A stretch of DNA of 64,000 bases from Actinomyces gaoshouyii. GTDB lineage: Bacteria; Actinomycetota; Actinomycetes; Actinomycetales; Actinomycetaceae. Each line of letters begins with the position of its first letter. Position 1 is the first letter of the stretch. Location of the stretch: assembly GCF_002072175.1 (NCBI RefSeq), contig NZ_MVIV01000003.1, forward strand, positions 186,001-250,000, given 5' to 3'. Below the pieces are notes generated by a model. It saw nothing but the letters and a program-made list of their open reading frames with translations, did no database searches and was not told the DNA's origin. Shown piece after piece: positions 55,116 through 63,825 of the stretch. A program made the position numbers and the translations under genes.

Positions 55116-56060
55116 TCAGTGCGCCAGGATCGCGGAGGCAGTGCATGAATCGGTGACGACAGCGGTGGCGAAGCCTGCGGCGAGGGCCACGCGCATCGGC
55201 AGCACCTTGTCCAGCCCGTAGCCCGCCATGATACGCCGGCCCGGCCCGGCGAGGGCCTCCAGGCCGATGGAGATGACGCGGTCCTCCACCTCGGGGATGA
55301 CCGGCACGCCGCGGGAGTCGACGAAATGGGAGAAGAAGTCGGCCACAGCCCCTTTGGCGCGCAGTCGCTCCATCACCCCTTTCTTGAGGTATCCCGAGCG
55401 CACGAGGATGGAATCGTCGCGGATCGCCCCGGGCGAGTAGAGGATGGTGTCCGCGTCGGCGGCATCGCGGAGTATGCGGGCGATGCTCGGCTCCTGGCGC
55501 AGGCGCTGGGCCAGCTCGACGTCGCGCACGAAGGCCGGAGCGGGCAGGAGGCGCCCGACTCCCTGGCCCTTGCGGGCGATGAGGCTGATCGATCGCCCGA
55601 CGACATCGTCATCATCATCGGAGCGGATGAGACCGCCGAAGGCTTGGTAGACCTCGAGCCCACTCGTCCAGCGATCGGGCATGGCCTGGGCGACCGCCGC
55701 GACGGTGCGTCCCCAGGACACGCCGAGGGTCGCCGGGCGCGGACGCAGTCCGGTGAGGTAGTCGCTCGTCGCGGAGGCGACGACGCGCCGGGCGGTCCGC
55801 GCCTCCTCAGTGCAGGTGACCACGATGGCGTCGGGAATGCCGAAGGCATCGCGGAGTCGGTTCTCCAGCGAGCGGTCGCGGGCGTGCGGATGGACGATCG
55901 AGATGGTGATCATCCCGCAATCCCGGGCTTCCTCCAGCAGGCGCCCGACGGTCCACCGCGAGCACATGAGGCGGTCGGCGATGGCCGCCTGCGTCAGGCG
56001 CTCGTAGTAGTAGAGCTCGGCTGCCCGCAGCATGAGGGCCTCGCGCTCGGCGTCGCTCAT
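55116..56060 (-). CDS. SorC family sugar-binding transcriptional regulator
   Basis: 314 residues. The N-terminal HTH (LTQAAIADRLMCSRWTVGRL) precedes the SorC sugar-phosphate-binding domain (LGVSWGRTVAAVAQAMP, MAGYGLDKVLPMRVAL). GAGGAAG lies upstream of the ATG at 56060; the longer frame reads back into araB. It is the last gene of the ribulokinase/RpiB operon and probably controls it and transketolase. It differs clearly from the other SorC protein at 43.5 kb. Confidence 0.92.
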   Translation of the reverse strand: MSDAEREALMLRAAELYYYERLTQAAIADRLMCSRWTVGRLLEEARDCGMITISIVHPHARDRSLENRLRDAFGIPDAIVVTCTEEARTARRVVASATSDYLTGLRPRPATLGVSWGRTVAAVAQAMPDRWTSGLEVYQAFGGLIRSDDDDDVVGRSISLIARKGQGVGRLLPAPAFVRDVELAQRLRQEPSIARILRDAADADTILYSPGAIRDDSILVRSGYLKKGVMERLRAKGAVADFFSHFVDSRGVPVIPEVEDRVISIGLEALAGPGRRIMAGYGLDKVLPMRVALAAGFATAVVTDSCTASAILAH

Positions 56061-56128
56061 CGTCTTCCTCCCCAGGCACCGGGTACCGCGCGACCCCGGA
56101 TCCACCGGATGTCGCAGGGCCTTGAGTG

Positions 56129-57847
56129 TCACTCAGCATCGGCCGGCTCCTCCGCTCGGCGCCGGAGGGCGTCGGCTCGCAGCGCCTTGAGGGCGTGCAT
56201 CGTCTCGTCCCCGCGCCCGAAGAGCCCATGGAGATGGCGGTAGATCTCGTACAGGCGATCGTATTGAGCCGCTGCCGGCTCGTTGGGCTCGTAGATCCTC
56301 TCGGACACGCCGCCCATCGCGGTCGCCGCGGCGGGCAGGTCCGGGTGGGCGCCGGCGGCAACGGCCGCGAAGATCGAGGAGCCGTGGGCCCCGGCCTGGA
56401 GGGTGGAGGCGGTCAGCAGGCGACGCCGGGTGATATCGGCGTACATCTGCATGAGGAACTCATCCTTGATGAGGCCCCCGGCAACGCGCACCTCGGTGAC
56501 GGGCACGCCGTGGGACTCGAAGTTCTCGATGATGACGCGGGCGCCGAAGGCGGTGGACTCCAGGAGCGCGCGGTACTGGTCCTCGGGGCGGGTCACGAGC
56601 GTCTGGCCGATCATGAGACCGGTGAGCTGGGAGTCGACCAATGGGGACCGGTTTCCGTTCCACCAGTCGAGGGCCACCAGGCCGTGCTCGCCGATCTCCT
56701 GCTCGGCGGCCAGGCGGGCCAGGAGCGCGAAGATCGAGATGCCCTCGGACTCGGCCTCGATGAAGTAGGAGCGCGGCACGTTGTTCTCGATGAACCAGGC
56801 GAAGGAGTCGCCCACCGCGCTCTGACCGGCTTCGTAGCCCCATGTGCCCTCGGAGATGCCGCCGTCGACGACGCCGAAGACGCCTGGCACCTCCACGCAT
56901 TCCTCAGCGGGCAGGACCCAGCAGGTCGAGGTGCCGAGGATGCCGGTGAGCTGACCGGGCCGAACCGCGTTGACAGAGGCGGCGTGGACGTGGGCGTCGA
57001 TGTTGCCCGCGGCCACGGGGGTGCCCTCTCGCAGCCCGAAGGCCTGGGCGTACTCCGCGGTCAGGCCCCCCACGGCCGATCCGAGTGGGGCGATCGGATG
57101 GTCCATGCGCGTGGCGTAGACGTCGGCGAAGTCGGGGTTGAGGGCGCCGAGGAACTCCTCGGAGGGGTAGACGCCGTCCTGGAGCATGCGCTTGTAGCCG
57201 GAATCAGAGGCCGAGTAGGCTAGAGTGCCGGTCAGGCGCCATGTGAGCCAGTCGAGCATGTCGACGATCTCTCCCGTGGCGGCGTAGAGGTCAGGGGCCT
57301 TCTCGAGGGTCTCCAGCGCCTTGGGCAGGAGCATCTCGGCCGACAGGATGCCGCCGTAACGGGGCAGCCAGGCCTCACCGCGCTTCTTGGCGAGCTCGAC
57401 GATGCGGTCGGCCTGGCCCTGCGCCCCGTGGTGCTTCCACAGCTTGACGTAGGCATGGGGGTTGTTGGCGAACTCGGGCTTGTCGCACATGGGCACGCCG
57501 TCGGAGTCGGTGACGACGACGGTGGCGGAGGTGACATCGAGTCCCACGCCGATGATGTCGGTGCTGCTCACCCTGGAGGCGCGCACGGCGGCGGCACTGG
57601 CGGCGCACATGGACTCCAGGTAGTCGCCGGGCACCTGGAGGGCGAACTCCGGGGGCAGCTCACGGTTGTCACCGGCGGTCAGGCGCCGATCCATGATCGG
57701 GGTGGCGTACTCGCTCACGGCATCGGCGAGGATCTCGCCGTCGGATACGCGGGTGACGACGGCGCGCACGGATAGCGTGCCGAAGTCGAGGCCCAGGGTG
57801 CATGTCCCCTCCCTGGAGGGTGCTCCTGCGGTTGTCATGGTGCTCAT
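56129..57847 (-). CDS. araB: Ribulokinase (AraB family)
   Basis: 572 residues, FGGY kinase of AraB length. TLGLDFGTLSVRAVV is the phosphate loop, GVGLDVTSATVVV is the equivalent of the GIGxDFTS motif, NPHAYVKLWKHHGAQ is AraB-specific, ALDWWNGNRSPLVD and VRVAGGLIKDEFLMQ lie in the C-terminal lobe. It phosphorylates L-ribulose (and often ribulose isomers or pentitols). No L-arabinose isomerase is in the window, so the ketose source may differ. ATG at 57847 or 57838 (nine bases later) are both possible. Confidence 0.9.
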   Translation of the reverse strand: MSTMTTAGAPSREGTCTLGLDFGTLSVRAVVTRVSDGEILADAVSEYATPIMDRRLTAGDNRELPPEFALQVPGDYLESMCAASAAAVRASRVSSTDIIGVGLDVTSATVVVTDSDGVPMCDKPEFANNPHAYVKLWKHHGAQGQADRIVELAKKRGEAWLPRYGGILSAEMLLPKALETLEKAPDLYAATGEIVDMLDWLTWRLTGTLAYSASDSGYKRMLQDGVYPSEEFLGALNPDFADVYATRMDHPIAPLGSAVGGLTAEYAQAFGLREGTPVAAGNIDAHVHAASVNAVRPGQLTGILGTSTCWVLPAEECVEVPGVFGVVDGGISEGTWGYEAGQSAVGDSFAWFIENNVPRSYFIEAESEGISIFALLARLAAEQEIGEHGLVALDWWNGNRSPLVDSQLTGLMIGQTLVTRPEDQYRALLESTAFGARVIIENFESHGVPVTEVRVAGGLIKDEFLMQMYADITRRRLLTASTLQAGAHGSSIFAAVAAGAHPDLPAAATAMGGVSERIYEPNEPAAAQYDRLYEIYRHLHGLFGRGDETMHALKALRADALRRRAEEPADAE

Positions 57848-57930
57848 CGCTCCTTCGCATTCAGGGTCGCGCGGTGGGTGGTCGATCAGGGGCGGGGCGC
57901 CCGTGGCTCAGGGCGGGTCCTGGTCGGAGG

Positions 57931-59319
57931 TCAGTCCCGCTCCTCGTGGAGGTGACGTCCCCAGTAGCCCTGGGGGGAGAAGAGGGCGTCGACGACGTCG
58001 TCGAGCAGCCCGAGGTCGGCCAGGACATCGAGGATGGTGTAGCGGGGCCGGATCATCTGGGCCTTGGCATGGGTCGCCCGGAAGCGCCCCATGTCGATCC
58101 CGATCATCTCGGGATGGCAGGGCGCGCCCACGGCCTTGAGGCGATCGGCCACCTCCTGCGGGCCCATGAGCAGGGGGCGGACCCGCTCGACCACGCGCGG
58201 CCAGGCCCTCTTGATGGTGGTGATGCGCTCGCGCAGAGCATCGCCGGTGAGGTTCTTGCCCACGGCGTGCCCCACCGCCTCCTGCGCGATGCGCGGGATG
58301 AGGGCCCGGCGCACGGCGGCCTCGATCTCCTCGTCGGAGCGCGCTCGCGCGACGACGTCGTCGGCGTCGATCGCCTCCACAAAACCGGGTCCACGGCTCA
58401 GGATCTCCTCCCACATGGCGCAGGAGGCGATGGTGCCGATGCCGACCTTCATGCCGTGGGACAGCGGCGGCTCCCAGTCCAGGCCGTGCCCCTCCATCTC
58501 CCACACGTGGGAGAACTGGTGCCCCGCTCCGGAGGCGGGGCGGGAGGACTGGGCCGCCTGCATGGCCAGGCCGGACATGATGTTGCCCTCGGCCAGACCC
58601 CTGATGGCCCCGGGGTCTCCCGCGCCGATGCGCCCGGGATCGGCCAGAGCGTCGCGCAGCGGGCCCTGGACCAGGTCCCACACGTCGTCGTCGATGGGCT
58701 CGATGCCGAGCTCGTCGGCGAGCACCCAGTCGGCCCCGGCGGGCACCTTCTCGATGAGGTCGCCGTAGCCGGTCGCGGTCAGTCGCCTGGGGGCGGCGGC
58801 GATGACGCCGAGGTCCGCCACGAGGCCGGCGGGGGCCGGGCAGCCTCGGGTGATCTTGAAGCCGTCCTTGGAGATCGAGGCCCCGAAGGAGGCGTAGCCG
58901 TCCACGGAGGCGGCGGTGCACACGTTCATATAGGGGCGGGACAGCTCCCCGGAGGCGAGCTTGGCGATGTCGTTGAGCATGCCCGAGGCGATGGAGCACA
59001 CGATGGCGTCCGTCAGGGGCCTGATGCGCTCGCGCAGGATCTCGACGTTCTCGTAGCCGGCGTAGAGCGTCGGGGCGCCTGGGAAGATGTAGGGCTCGAT
59101 GGCCTCGACCCCGGCGGCCGCCAGGGAGTCCACCACGGGTCGGCCCGCCGCGGCGAAGGTGTTCCCATCGGCGACGACGATGACCCGCTTGCCGGGGAAG
59201 AGATCGGCGAAGAGAGGGCCCGTGGCGCCCAGAACGTCGTCGCCGAAGGCGATCCGCCTGGTATCGGTCGCGGTGGCCAGGGCCCGGGTGATGAGGTCGG
59301 TGTTCGATGACTGTGTCAT
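57931..59319 (-). CDS. sn-glycerol-1-phosphate dehydrogenase family protein (AraM/EgsA-like)
   Basis: 462 residues of the iron-containing alcohol dehydrogenase superfamily, glycerol-1-phosphate dehydrogenase branch. VIVVADGNTFAAAG, SIASGMLNDIAKL, MNVCTAASVDGYASFGASI and the metal-ligand stretch GAGHQFSHVWEMEG with a later LSHGMKVGIGTI are diagnostic. AraM of Bacillus reduces DHAP to glycerol 1-phosphate. In an operon with ribulokinase and an AraL-like phosphatase the substrate may instead be a sugar-derived phosphate. GGAAGGAAG lies upstream of the ATG at 59319. Confidence 0.88.
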   Translation of the reverse strand: MTQSSNTDLITRALATATDTRRIAFGDDVLGATGPLFADLFPGKRVIVVADGNTFAAAGRPVVDSLAAAGVEAIEPYIFPGAPTLYAGYENVEILRERIRPLTDAIVCSIASGMLNDIAKLASGELSRPYMNVCTAASVDGYASFGASISKDGFKITRGCPAPAGLVADLGVIAAAPRRLTATGYGDLIEKVPAGADWVLADELGIEPIDDDVWDLVQGPLRDALADPGRIGAGDPGAIRGLAEGNIMSGLAMQAAQSSRPASGAGHQFSHVWEMEGHGLDWEPPLSHGMKVGIGTIASCAMWEEILSRGPGFVEAIDADDVVARARSDEEIEAAVRRALIPRIAQEAVGHAVGKNLTGDALRERITTIKRAWPRVVERVRPLLMGPQEVADRLKAVGAPCHPEMIGIDMGRFRATHAKAQMIRPRYTILDVLADLGLLDDVVDALFSPQGYWGRHLHEERD

Positions 59320-59351
59320 GGATCGTGCTTCCTTCCTGGGAATCAGACGTG

Positions 59352-60917
59352 TCAGACGAGGTGGTCGACCATCCCGTGGGAGAGAGCCCGCAGGCGCGGG
59401 TAGGTCTCCATGTACTTCTCGAGGTAGAACCGGTATTCCTCGTGGACATCGGGACGCGGCTCGATGCGGTCGGTCTCGCGCACCATGTTTCGGACGGCGT
59501 CCTGGATGGAGGAGTACTGCCCGGCGCCGACGGCCGCGAGCACGCACGAGCCCAGGACGACGGCGTCGCCCACCTCGGTGAGGGTGACGGGAACGCCGGT
59601 GACATCGGCGTGCATCTGCATCCAGTCGCGGGACTTGGTGGCGCCGCCGCAGGCGACGAGCTCGGTGGTGGCGAAGCCGGCGTCCTCGAACGCCCGCAGC
59701 ACGTGGGCGGTTCCGTAGCAGACGGCCTCCTGGATGGCCCGGTAGAACTCCTCGGGGGTGGTGCCCAGGGTGAGGCCCCATACGATGCCGCGCGCCTTGG
59801 AGTCGGTGTACGGGGTGCGGTTGCCCTGGAAGTACTCGTTGATGATGAGGCCGTTGGAGCCGACCGGCACATGGGCGCTGCGCTCATCGAGGATCTTGTA
59901 GGGGTTGTAGCCCAGGCGCTCCGCGGCGGAGGTGACGTCGGCGGCGAAGTTGTCCTTGAACCACTTGAGCACGGAGCCCGAGGAGACCAGGCCGCCCTCG
60001 CAGGTGTACTGGCCGGGCAGGACGCCGTCGGTGTAGGCGCCGAAGAAGCCGCTGCCGTGCAGGGGCTTGGGAGACTGGCCGGTGATGACATGGGAGGAGC
60101 CGGTGATGATGGCGGTCTTGCCGGGCTCGACGACGCCCAGGCCGATCTGCCCCGCCCAGGCGTCCGCGCAGCCCTGGGCGACTGGCGTGCCGGGCAGCAG
60201 GCCGAGGTCGCCGGCGGCGGCGGCGGCGGTCAATCCGCCGACGGGCATGCCGAGGTCGAGGATGCGCTCGGGGATCTTGTCGAAGACGTCGCCGCAGCCG
60301 ATGTGCTCGTAGAACTCGACCGGCCAACCGCCCTTGTCGCGGTTGTAGTACATGCGCAGGGCCGCGGAGTTGATGTTGAGGGTCCACTCGCCGGTGAGCT
60401 TGTGAGTGAGCCACTCGGGGGCGTCGACGAGCCGGTGTGCGGCCTTGTAGACCTCGGGCTCATTCTCCTTGAGCCAGGCGGCCTTGAAGGGGTACCACTC
60501 AGCGGTCGCCCCCATGGTGCCGCCGCCGTTGTACAGGCGGGCCCAGTGGTCGATCGTCTCGGCGCGGGCGGCCTGACCGGAGGCGCGCACATCCATCCAC
60601 ATGATCGCCGGGCGCAGCTCCTGGCCGTTGGCGTCCATGGCGACGATGGTCATCGTCGTGGCGTCGTAGGAGATGCCGGCGATGTGGCGGCCGGGGATAG
60701 CCGTCTCGTTGAGAACCCGGTGGACGGCGGCCCTGAGGGCGTCCCACCAGTCATCGGGGCTCTGCTCGGCCTGCCCCGGGCGGGGGTGGGTGGTGGTATA
60801 GGGGGCTGCGGTGAAGGCGATCGGGTGACCGGCGAGGTCGAAGATCGCCGCGCGGCAGGACTCCGTTCCGAAATCGATGCCGAGCAGGTAGGGGCCTTCG
60901 TATACGGGACTGACCAT
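59352..60917 (-). CDS. FGGY-family carbohydrate kinase (pentulose/polyol kinase-like)
   Basis: 521 residues. GPYLLGIDFGTESCRAAI is the phosphate loop, ISYDATTMTIVAMD and IMWMDVRASGQAAR are substrate-side motifs, YFQGNRTPYTDSKARG and LVACGGATKSRDWMQM are in the second lobe. It resembles D-ribulo- and L-erythrulo/xylulokinase-type subgroups rather than glycerol kinase, but the substrate cannot be assigned. It is a second FGGY kinase beside araB in the same operon, 32 bases upstream of the AraM-like gene. Confidence 0.88.
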   Translation of the reverse strand: MVSPVYEGPYLLGIDFGTESCRAAIFDLAGHPIAFTAAPYTTTHPRPGQAEQSPDDWWDALRAAVHRVLNETAIPGRHIAGISYDATTMTIVAMDANGQELRPAIMWMDVRASGQAARAETIDHWARLYNGGGTMGATAEWYPFKAAWLKENEPEVYKAAHRLVDAPEWLTHKLTGEWTLNINSAALRMYYNRDKGGWPVEFYEHIGCGDVFDKIPERILDLGMPVGGLTAAAAAGDLGLLPGTPVAQGCADAWAGQIGLGVVEPGKTAIITGSSHVITGQSPKPLHGSGFFGAYTDGVLPGQYTCEGGLVSSGSVLKWFKDNFAADVTSAAERLGYNPYKILDERSAHVPVGSNGLIINEYFQGNRTPYTDSKARGIVWGLTLGTTPEEFYRAIQEAVCYGTAHVLRAFEDAGFATTELVACGGATKSRDWMQMHADVTGVPVTLTEVGDAVVLGSCVLAAVGAGQYSSIQDAVRNMVRETDRIEPRPDVHEEYRFYLEKYMETYPRLRALSHGMVDHLV

Positions 60918-60983
60918 CGTTGGTCTCCGTTCTTCGTGTCGTGACAGCGGTGTCGTCGCGTGATCGGCGTCGGGCGGGCCGGG

Positions 60984-61877
60984 TCAGGGGATGGCGTCGG
61001 GGCCCTCGCTCCAGCCGAGCTCCTCCCACCCGGCGGCGGGGATGAGCCGGTCGATGCGGTCGAGGACGTAGGTGGGGCGGTCGGCCCCGTCGAGGGCCAG
61101 GGCCTCGGCGAGGGTGGACTCACCGGTCAGCGGCATCGCGGAGCGCATACCGGTGCGCACCGCCATCTGGATATCGGTGCCGAGCCGGTCGCCGACCATC
61201 ATGCAGCGCTCGGGACTGACGTCGAGATCGCCGATGGCGGCCTGGAGCATCGAGGCGTTGGGCTTGCCGATGACGGTGCGGCAGGTGGTGCCGGTGCAGG
61301 CCTCGATCGCGGCGATGACGGCGGCGCAGTCGGGCTCGCCGCGCCCATGGGGGAAGGGGCAGAAGCGATCGGGGTTGGTGGCGATGAGGAAGGCCCGCTT
61401 GTGGTACCAGATGGCGTCGAAGGCGATCTGGAGCTTGCGGTACTCGAAGGTGCGGTCGTAGGAGGCGACGACGATGTCGATCTCCTCGGGATTCTCGCTC
61501 TGCGCGATTCCAGCCCGGGCCAGGGCGCGCTTGAGCGGATCCTCGGCGATGGCGAAGACGGTGGCCCCGGGGTGGTGAGCCGTCAACCAGCGCACGGTGG
61601 TGACCACCGTGTTGGCGATCTCGCCCGCCGGCGTCGGCAGTCCTAGACGGGCGAGTTTCTCGGCGTACTGGCCGGGGTCCTTGGTGGGATTGTTGGACAG
61701 GAAGCGCACGGGGATGGCTCGGCGGCGCAGTTCGGCGATGAGGCGCTTGGCGCCCGGCAGGAGGTGATCGCCGAGGTAGATGGTGCCGTCCATGTCGAAG
61801 ACGTAGGCATCGTAGAGCTCGGTGGGCCAGTCGTGGACGGTGGTGGGGGCAGCGCTGGGCGGACACGTCTCGCTCAT
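60984..61877 (-). CDS. HAD-IIA family sugar-phosphate phosphatase (AraL/NagD-like)
   Basis: 297 residues with the HAD motifs: motif I YVFDMDGTIYLGD, motif II FLSNNPTKDPGQY, C2-cap region, motif III/IV TVIGKPNASM and MVGDRLGTDIQMAVRTG. The type II cap places it with NagD/AraL phosphatases, which act on sugar phosphates. Bacillus araL is also beside araM, supporting a house-cleaning role in this pathway. AGGAAGCACC lies upstream of the ATG at 61877. Confidence 0.9.
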   Translation of the reverse strand: MSETCPPSAAPTTVHDWPTELYDAYVFDMDGTIYLGDHLLPGAKRLIAELRRRAIPVRFLSNNPTKDPGQYAEKLARLGLPTPAGEIANTVVTTVRWLTAHHPGATVFAIAEDPLKRALARAGIAQSENPEEIDIVVASYDRTFEYRKLQIAFDAIWYHKRAFLIATNPDRFCPFPHGRGEPDCAAVIAAIEACTGTTCRTVIGKPNASMLQAAIGDLDVSPERCMMVGDRLGTDIQMAVRTGMRSAMPLTGESTLAEALALDGADRPTYVLDRIDRLIPAAGWEELGWSEGPDAIP

Positions 61878-61948
61878 GGGTGCTTCCTGGGGTTGTGGGG
61901 TGATCCGGGCAGGGCTTCCCGGGGCGCCCCGGTCAGGGGCGGAGGGAG

Positions 61949-62914
61949 TCAAACGGCGAGCAGGGTGAGGTGGATGAGCGTGGTCATGATCCAGATCGAC
62001 CCCGCCGGCGGGTCGATATGCGTGTCGCCGTGGTAGTAGGTGGAGCGCGCGATGACGAACTCGGCGACGAAGCCCGACAGGATGCCGAGGACGGTGCCGG
62101 CCGCCAGGGCCGCCCACCCGCTGCCGGTGGCGAGCCAGAACTGCGCGCCGGCCAAGCCCGCGATGATGGTGATGTGGTGGGTAACGTTGACCCTCTGTCC
62201 TGTGACCAGCAGGAAGATGCAGAGTGCGGAGATGGCGAAGGGCAGGGTGTGGGCATTGCCCACCACGGCGGCGGCCGCGTCCTCGGGCAGGTGGGTCTGG
62301 GCGTAGGAGGCCAGCACGATCGCGCATCCGGAGGCCATGACGGCGGAGGCGAGGGCGACGGTGCCGAGCTGGCCCGGCGTCTCCTGGTGATCGAGCCAGC
62401 GGTGCGAGCCCCGCGGCGAGGTTGGGGCGTGGAGGACGCCGGTGGATCCGAAGGCGAGCCGGGAGGCGCAGCCGGACAGGAAGACCGTCAAGGCCACGGA
62501 GTCGGTGTGGGTTCCGAACCAGGGAATGAGCGCGATGAGGCGCTGCACGATCAAACCCGCAACGCCGAATCCCGCGGCCACCCATAGGATTGTCGGATCC
62601 TTGAGGCTGCCCAGCGGCGTATCGATATCCCGCCCGGTGGCGAGCAGGTTCTTCTTCGCCGAGTAGGCGGATCCGGCAGCGGCTCCGGCGAAGGCGATAT
62701 GCGGTCCGAAGACGGGGCCGAAGGCGACATAGTCGAAGAAGAAGGTGCTGCCCGTCGAAGCGGCGATCCCGAAACCTGTCAGGATCATGACACCGGTGAA
62801 TCCGAAGGCGTTGTTCGCTCCGACGATGGCACCGATGACGCCTCCGACGCAGGCCGCCAGGAGCCAGAATAAGTCCAGGTTCTCAAGCAGGGGGATTGTT
62901 GTATCAGGTGTCAT
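61949..62914 (-). CDS. Polytopic membrane protein of unknown function (candidate sugar/polyol transporter)
   Basis: 321 residues, about eight hydrophobic segments with Gly/Ala-rich helices (LLAACVGGVIGAIVGANNAF, GFTGVMILTGFGIAA, LVTGQRVNVTHH, SGFVAEFVI). No ABC, PTS, MFS, MIP or SSS signature is visible. Charged or His-containing loops include HGDTHIDPPAGS near the C-terminus and AYSAKKNLLATGRDIDT between helices. It is the only membrane protein in a seven-gene sugar operon that otherwise lacks a transporter. I do not recognise the family. The ATG start has weak Shine-Dalgarno support. Confidence 0.75.
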   Translation of the reverse strand: MTPDTTIPLLENLDLFWLLAACVGGVIGAIVGANNAFGFTGVMILTGFGIAASTGSTFFFDYVAFGPVFGPHIAFAGAAAGSAYSAKKNLLATGRDIDTPLGSLKDPTILWVAAGFGVAGLIVQRLIALIPWFGTHTDSVALTVFLSGCASRLAFGSTGVLHAPTSPRGSHRWLDHQETPGQLGTVALASAVMASGCAIVLASYAQTHLPEDAAAAVVGNAHTLPFAISALCIFLLVTGQRVNVTHHITIIAGLAGAQFWLATGSGWAALAAGTVLGILSGFVAEFVIARSTYYHGDTHIDPPAGSIWIMTTLIHLTLLAV

Positions 62915-63009
62915 TCTTCGTCCTTGAAGTGCTGCGGTGGTCGGGGGTGGTCGGGGAGCGCCTCACCGGGGCGAGGGGTGGGGCCGACGGGGGCGGGGTG
63001 GGGCGGGGC

Positions 63010-63468
63010 TCAGGCGCCGGACTCGTAGGACTCCAGGGCGGCCACCTTGCGGGCCGACGGCGAGGAGGGGTCGAAGGCGTGACCGAGCCACTCGCTCACG
63101 AGCCTTCGGGCCAGCTCGATGCCGATGACGCGCTGGCCGAGGGCGAGGACCTGGGCGTTATTGGACTTGATGAGGCGCTCCACCGAGAAGGAGTCATGGG
63201 CGACGGAGGCGCGGATACCGGGGACCCTATTGGCGCTGATAGCCATGCCCATGCCGGTGCCGCAGAGGAGGAGACCGCGATCGGCGTCGCCGTCGGAGAT
63301 CATGCGGGCCGCCCTCACGGCGACGTGGGGATAGTCAATACCTTCCCCTTTCGACACACCCGCGTCGATCACCTTGTCAACGCGCGGATCACCCTCGAGA
63401 TCCCTCATCAAGGTCTCCTTGTACTCGATGGCAGCGTCATCGCAGGCGATGACGATCCTGTATCCCAT
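63010..63468 (-). CDS. rpiB: RpiB/LacAB-family sugar-phosphate isomerase
   Basis: 152 residues. IVIACDDAAIEYKETL is the N-terminal loop (DH in classical RpiB is DD here), GLLLCGTGMGMAISANRVPG contains the active-site cysteine and anion hole, and ASVAHDSFSVERLIKSNNAQ follows. The family isomerises ribose 5-phosphate/ribulose 5-phosphate or tetrulose and hexose 6-phosphates. The DDAA variant resembles subgroups acting on non-ribose substrates. AGGAGG precedes the ATG at 63468. First gene of the minus-strand operon. Confidence 0.88.
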   Translation of the reverse strand: MGYRIVIACDDAAIEYKETLMRDLEGDPRVDKVIDAGVSKGEGIDYPHVAVRAARMISDGDADRGLLLCGTGMGMAISANRVPGIRASVAHDSFSVERLIKSNNAQVLALGQRVIGIELARRLVSEWLGHAFDPSSPSARKVAALESYESGA

Positions 63469-63825
63469 ATGCGGCCTCCTCGCTCGCCCACATCATTCCG
63501 CCTGGAGCTGTTCACACCCCGGGAGTAAGAGGCGGATGACGCAGTGGTTGATACGCGCTTCTCATGGTCCTGAATTGCAGCGAATTCGACAATCGGTTGC
63601 ACACATGAGCAATTCCTGCCGAGTCTCTGCCGCCACACCGGGGCCGGTGCTATCATTTTGGGCTCGGAACTCTCAGCGCCACTGGCGCCCCTGGCGGCGC
63701 CCCGCTGGACCTGCGCACATATGAGCGGCGCGGCACTGGCTCCCGACGCCTCGGCCTGCTTCGTTAGTGTGTGAATCGACAACCGCACCAGCCCAGCCCA
63801 GGGACCGCCGTCCTAGGAGGAACGC
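63469..63825. other. Divergent promoter region between rpiB and transketolase
   Basis: 357 bases with lower GC than the surroundings. It contains a SorC-like dyad at 63597-63612, a -10-like TATCAT at about 63651-63656 on the plus strand, and AATTC-rich segments between 63574 and 63617. Small open frames are present but none has coding character. Confidence 0.6.
63597..63612. promoter_or_regulatory. Candidate operator for the second SorC regulator
   Basis: TTGCACACATGAGCAA pairs at six of eight symmetric positions and has the TGC...GCA half-site spacing of SorC sites. It differs from the TGAAC-N4-GTTCA site at 43423-43436, as expected for a different SorC protein. It could control both rpiB and tkt. 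Confidence 0.45.
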
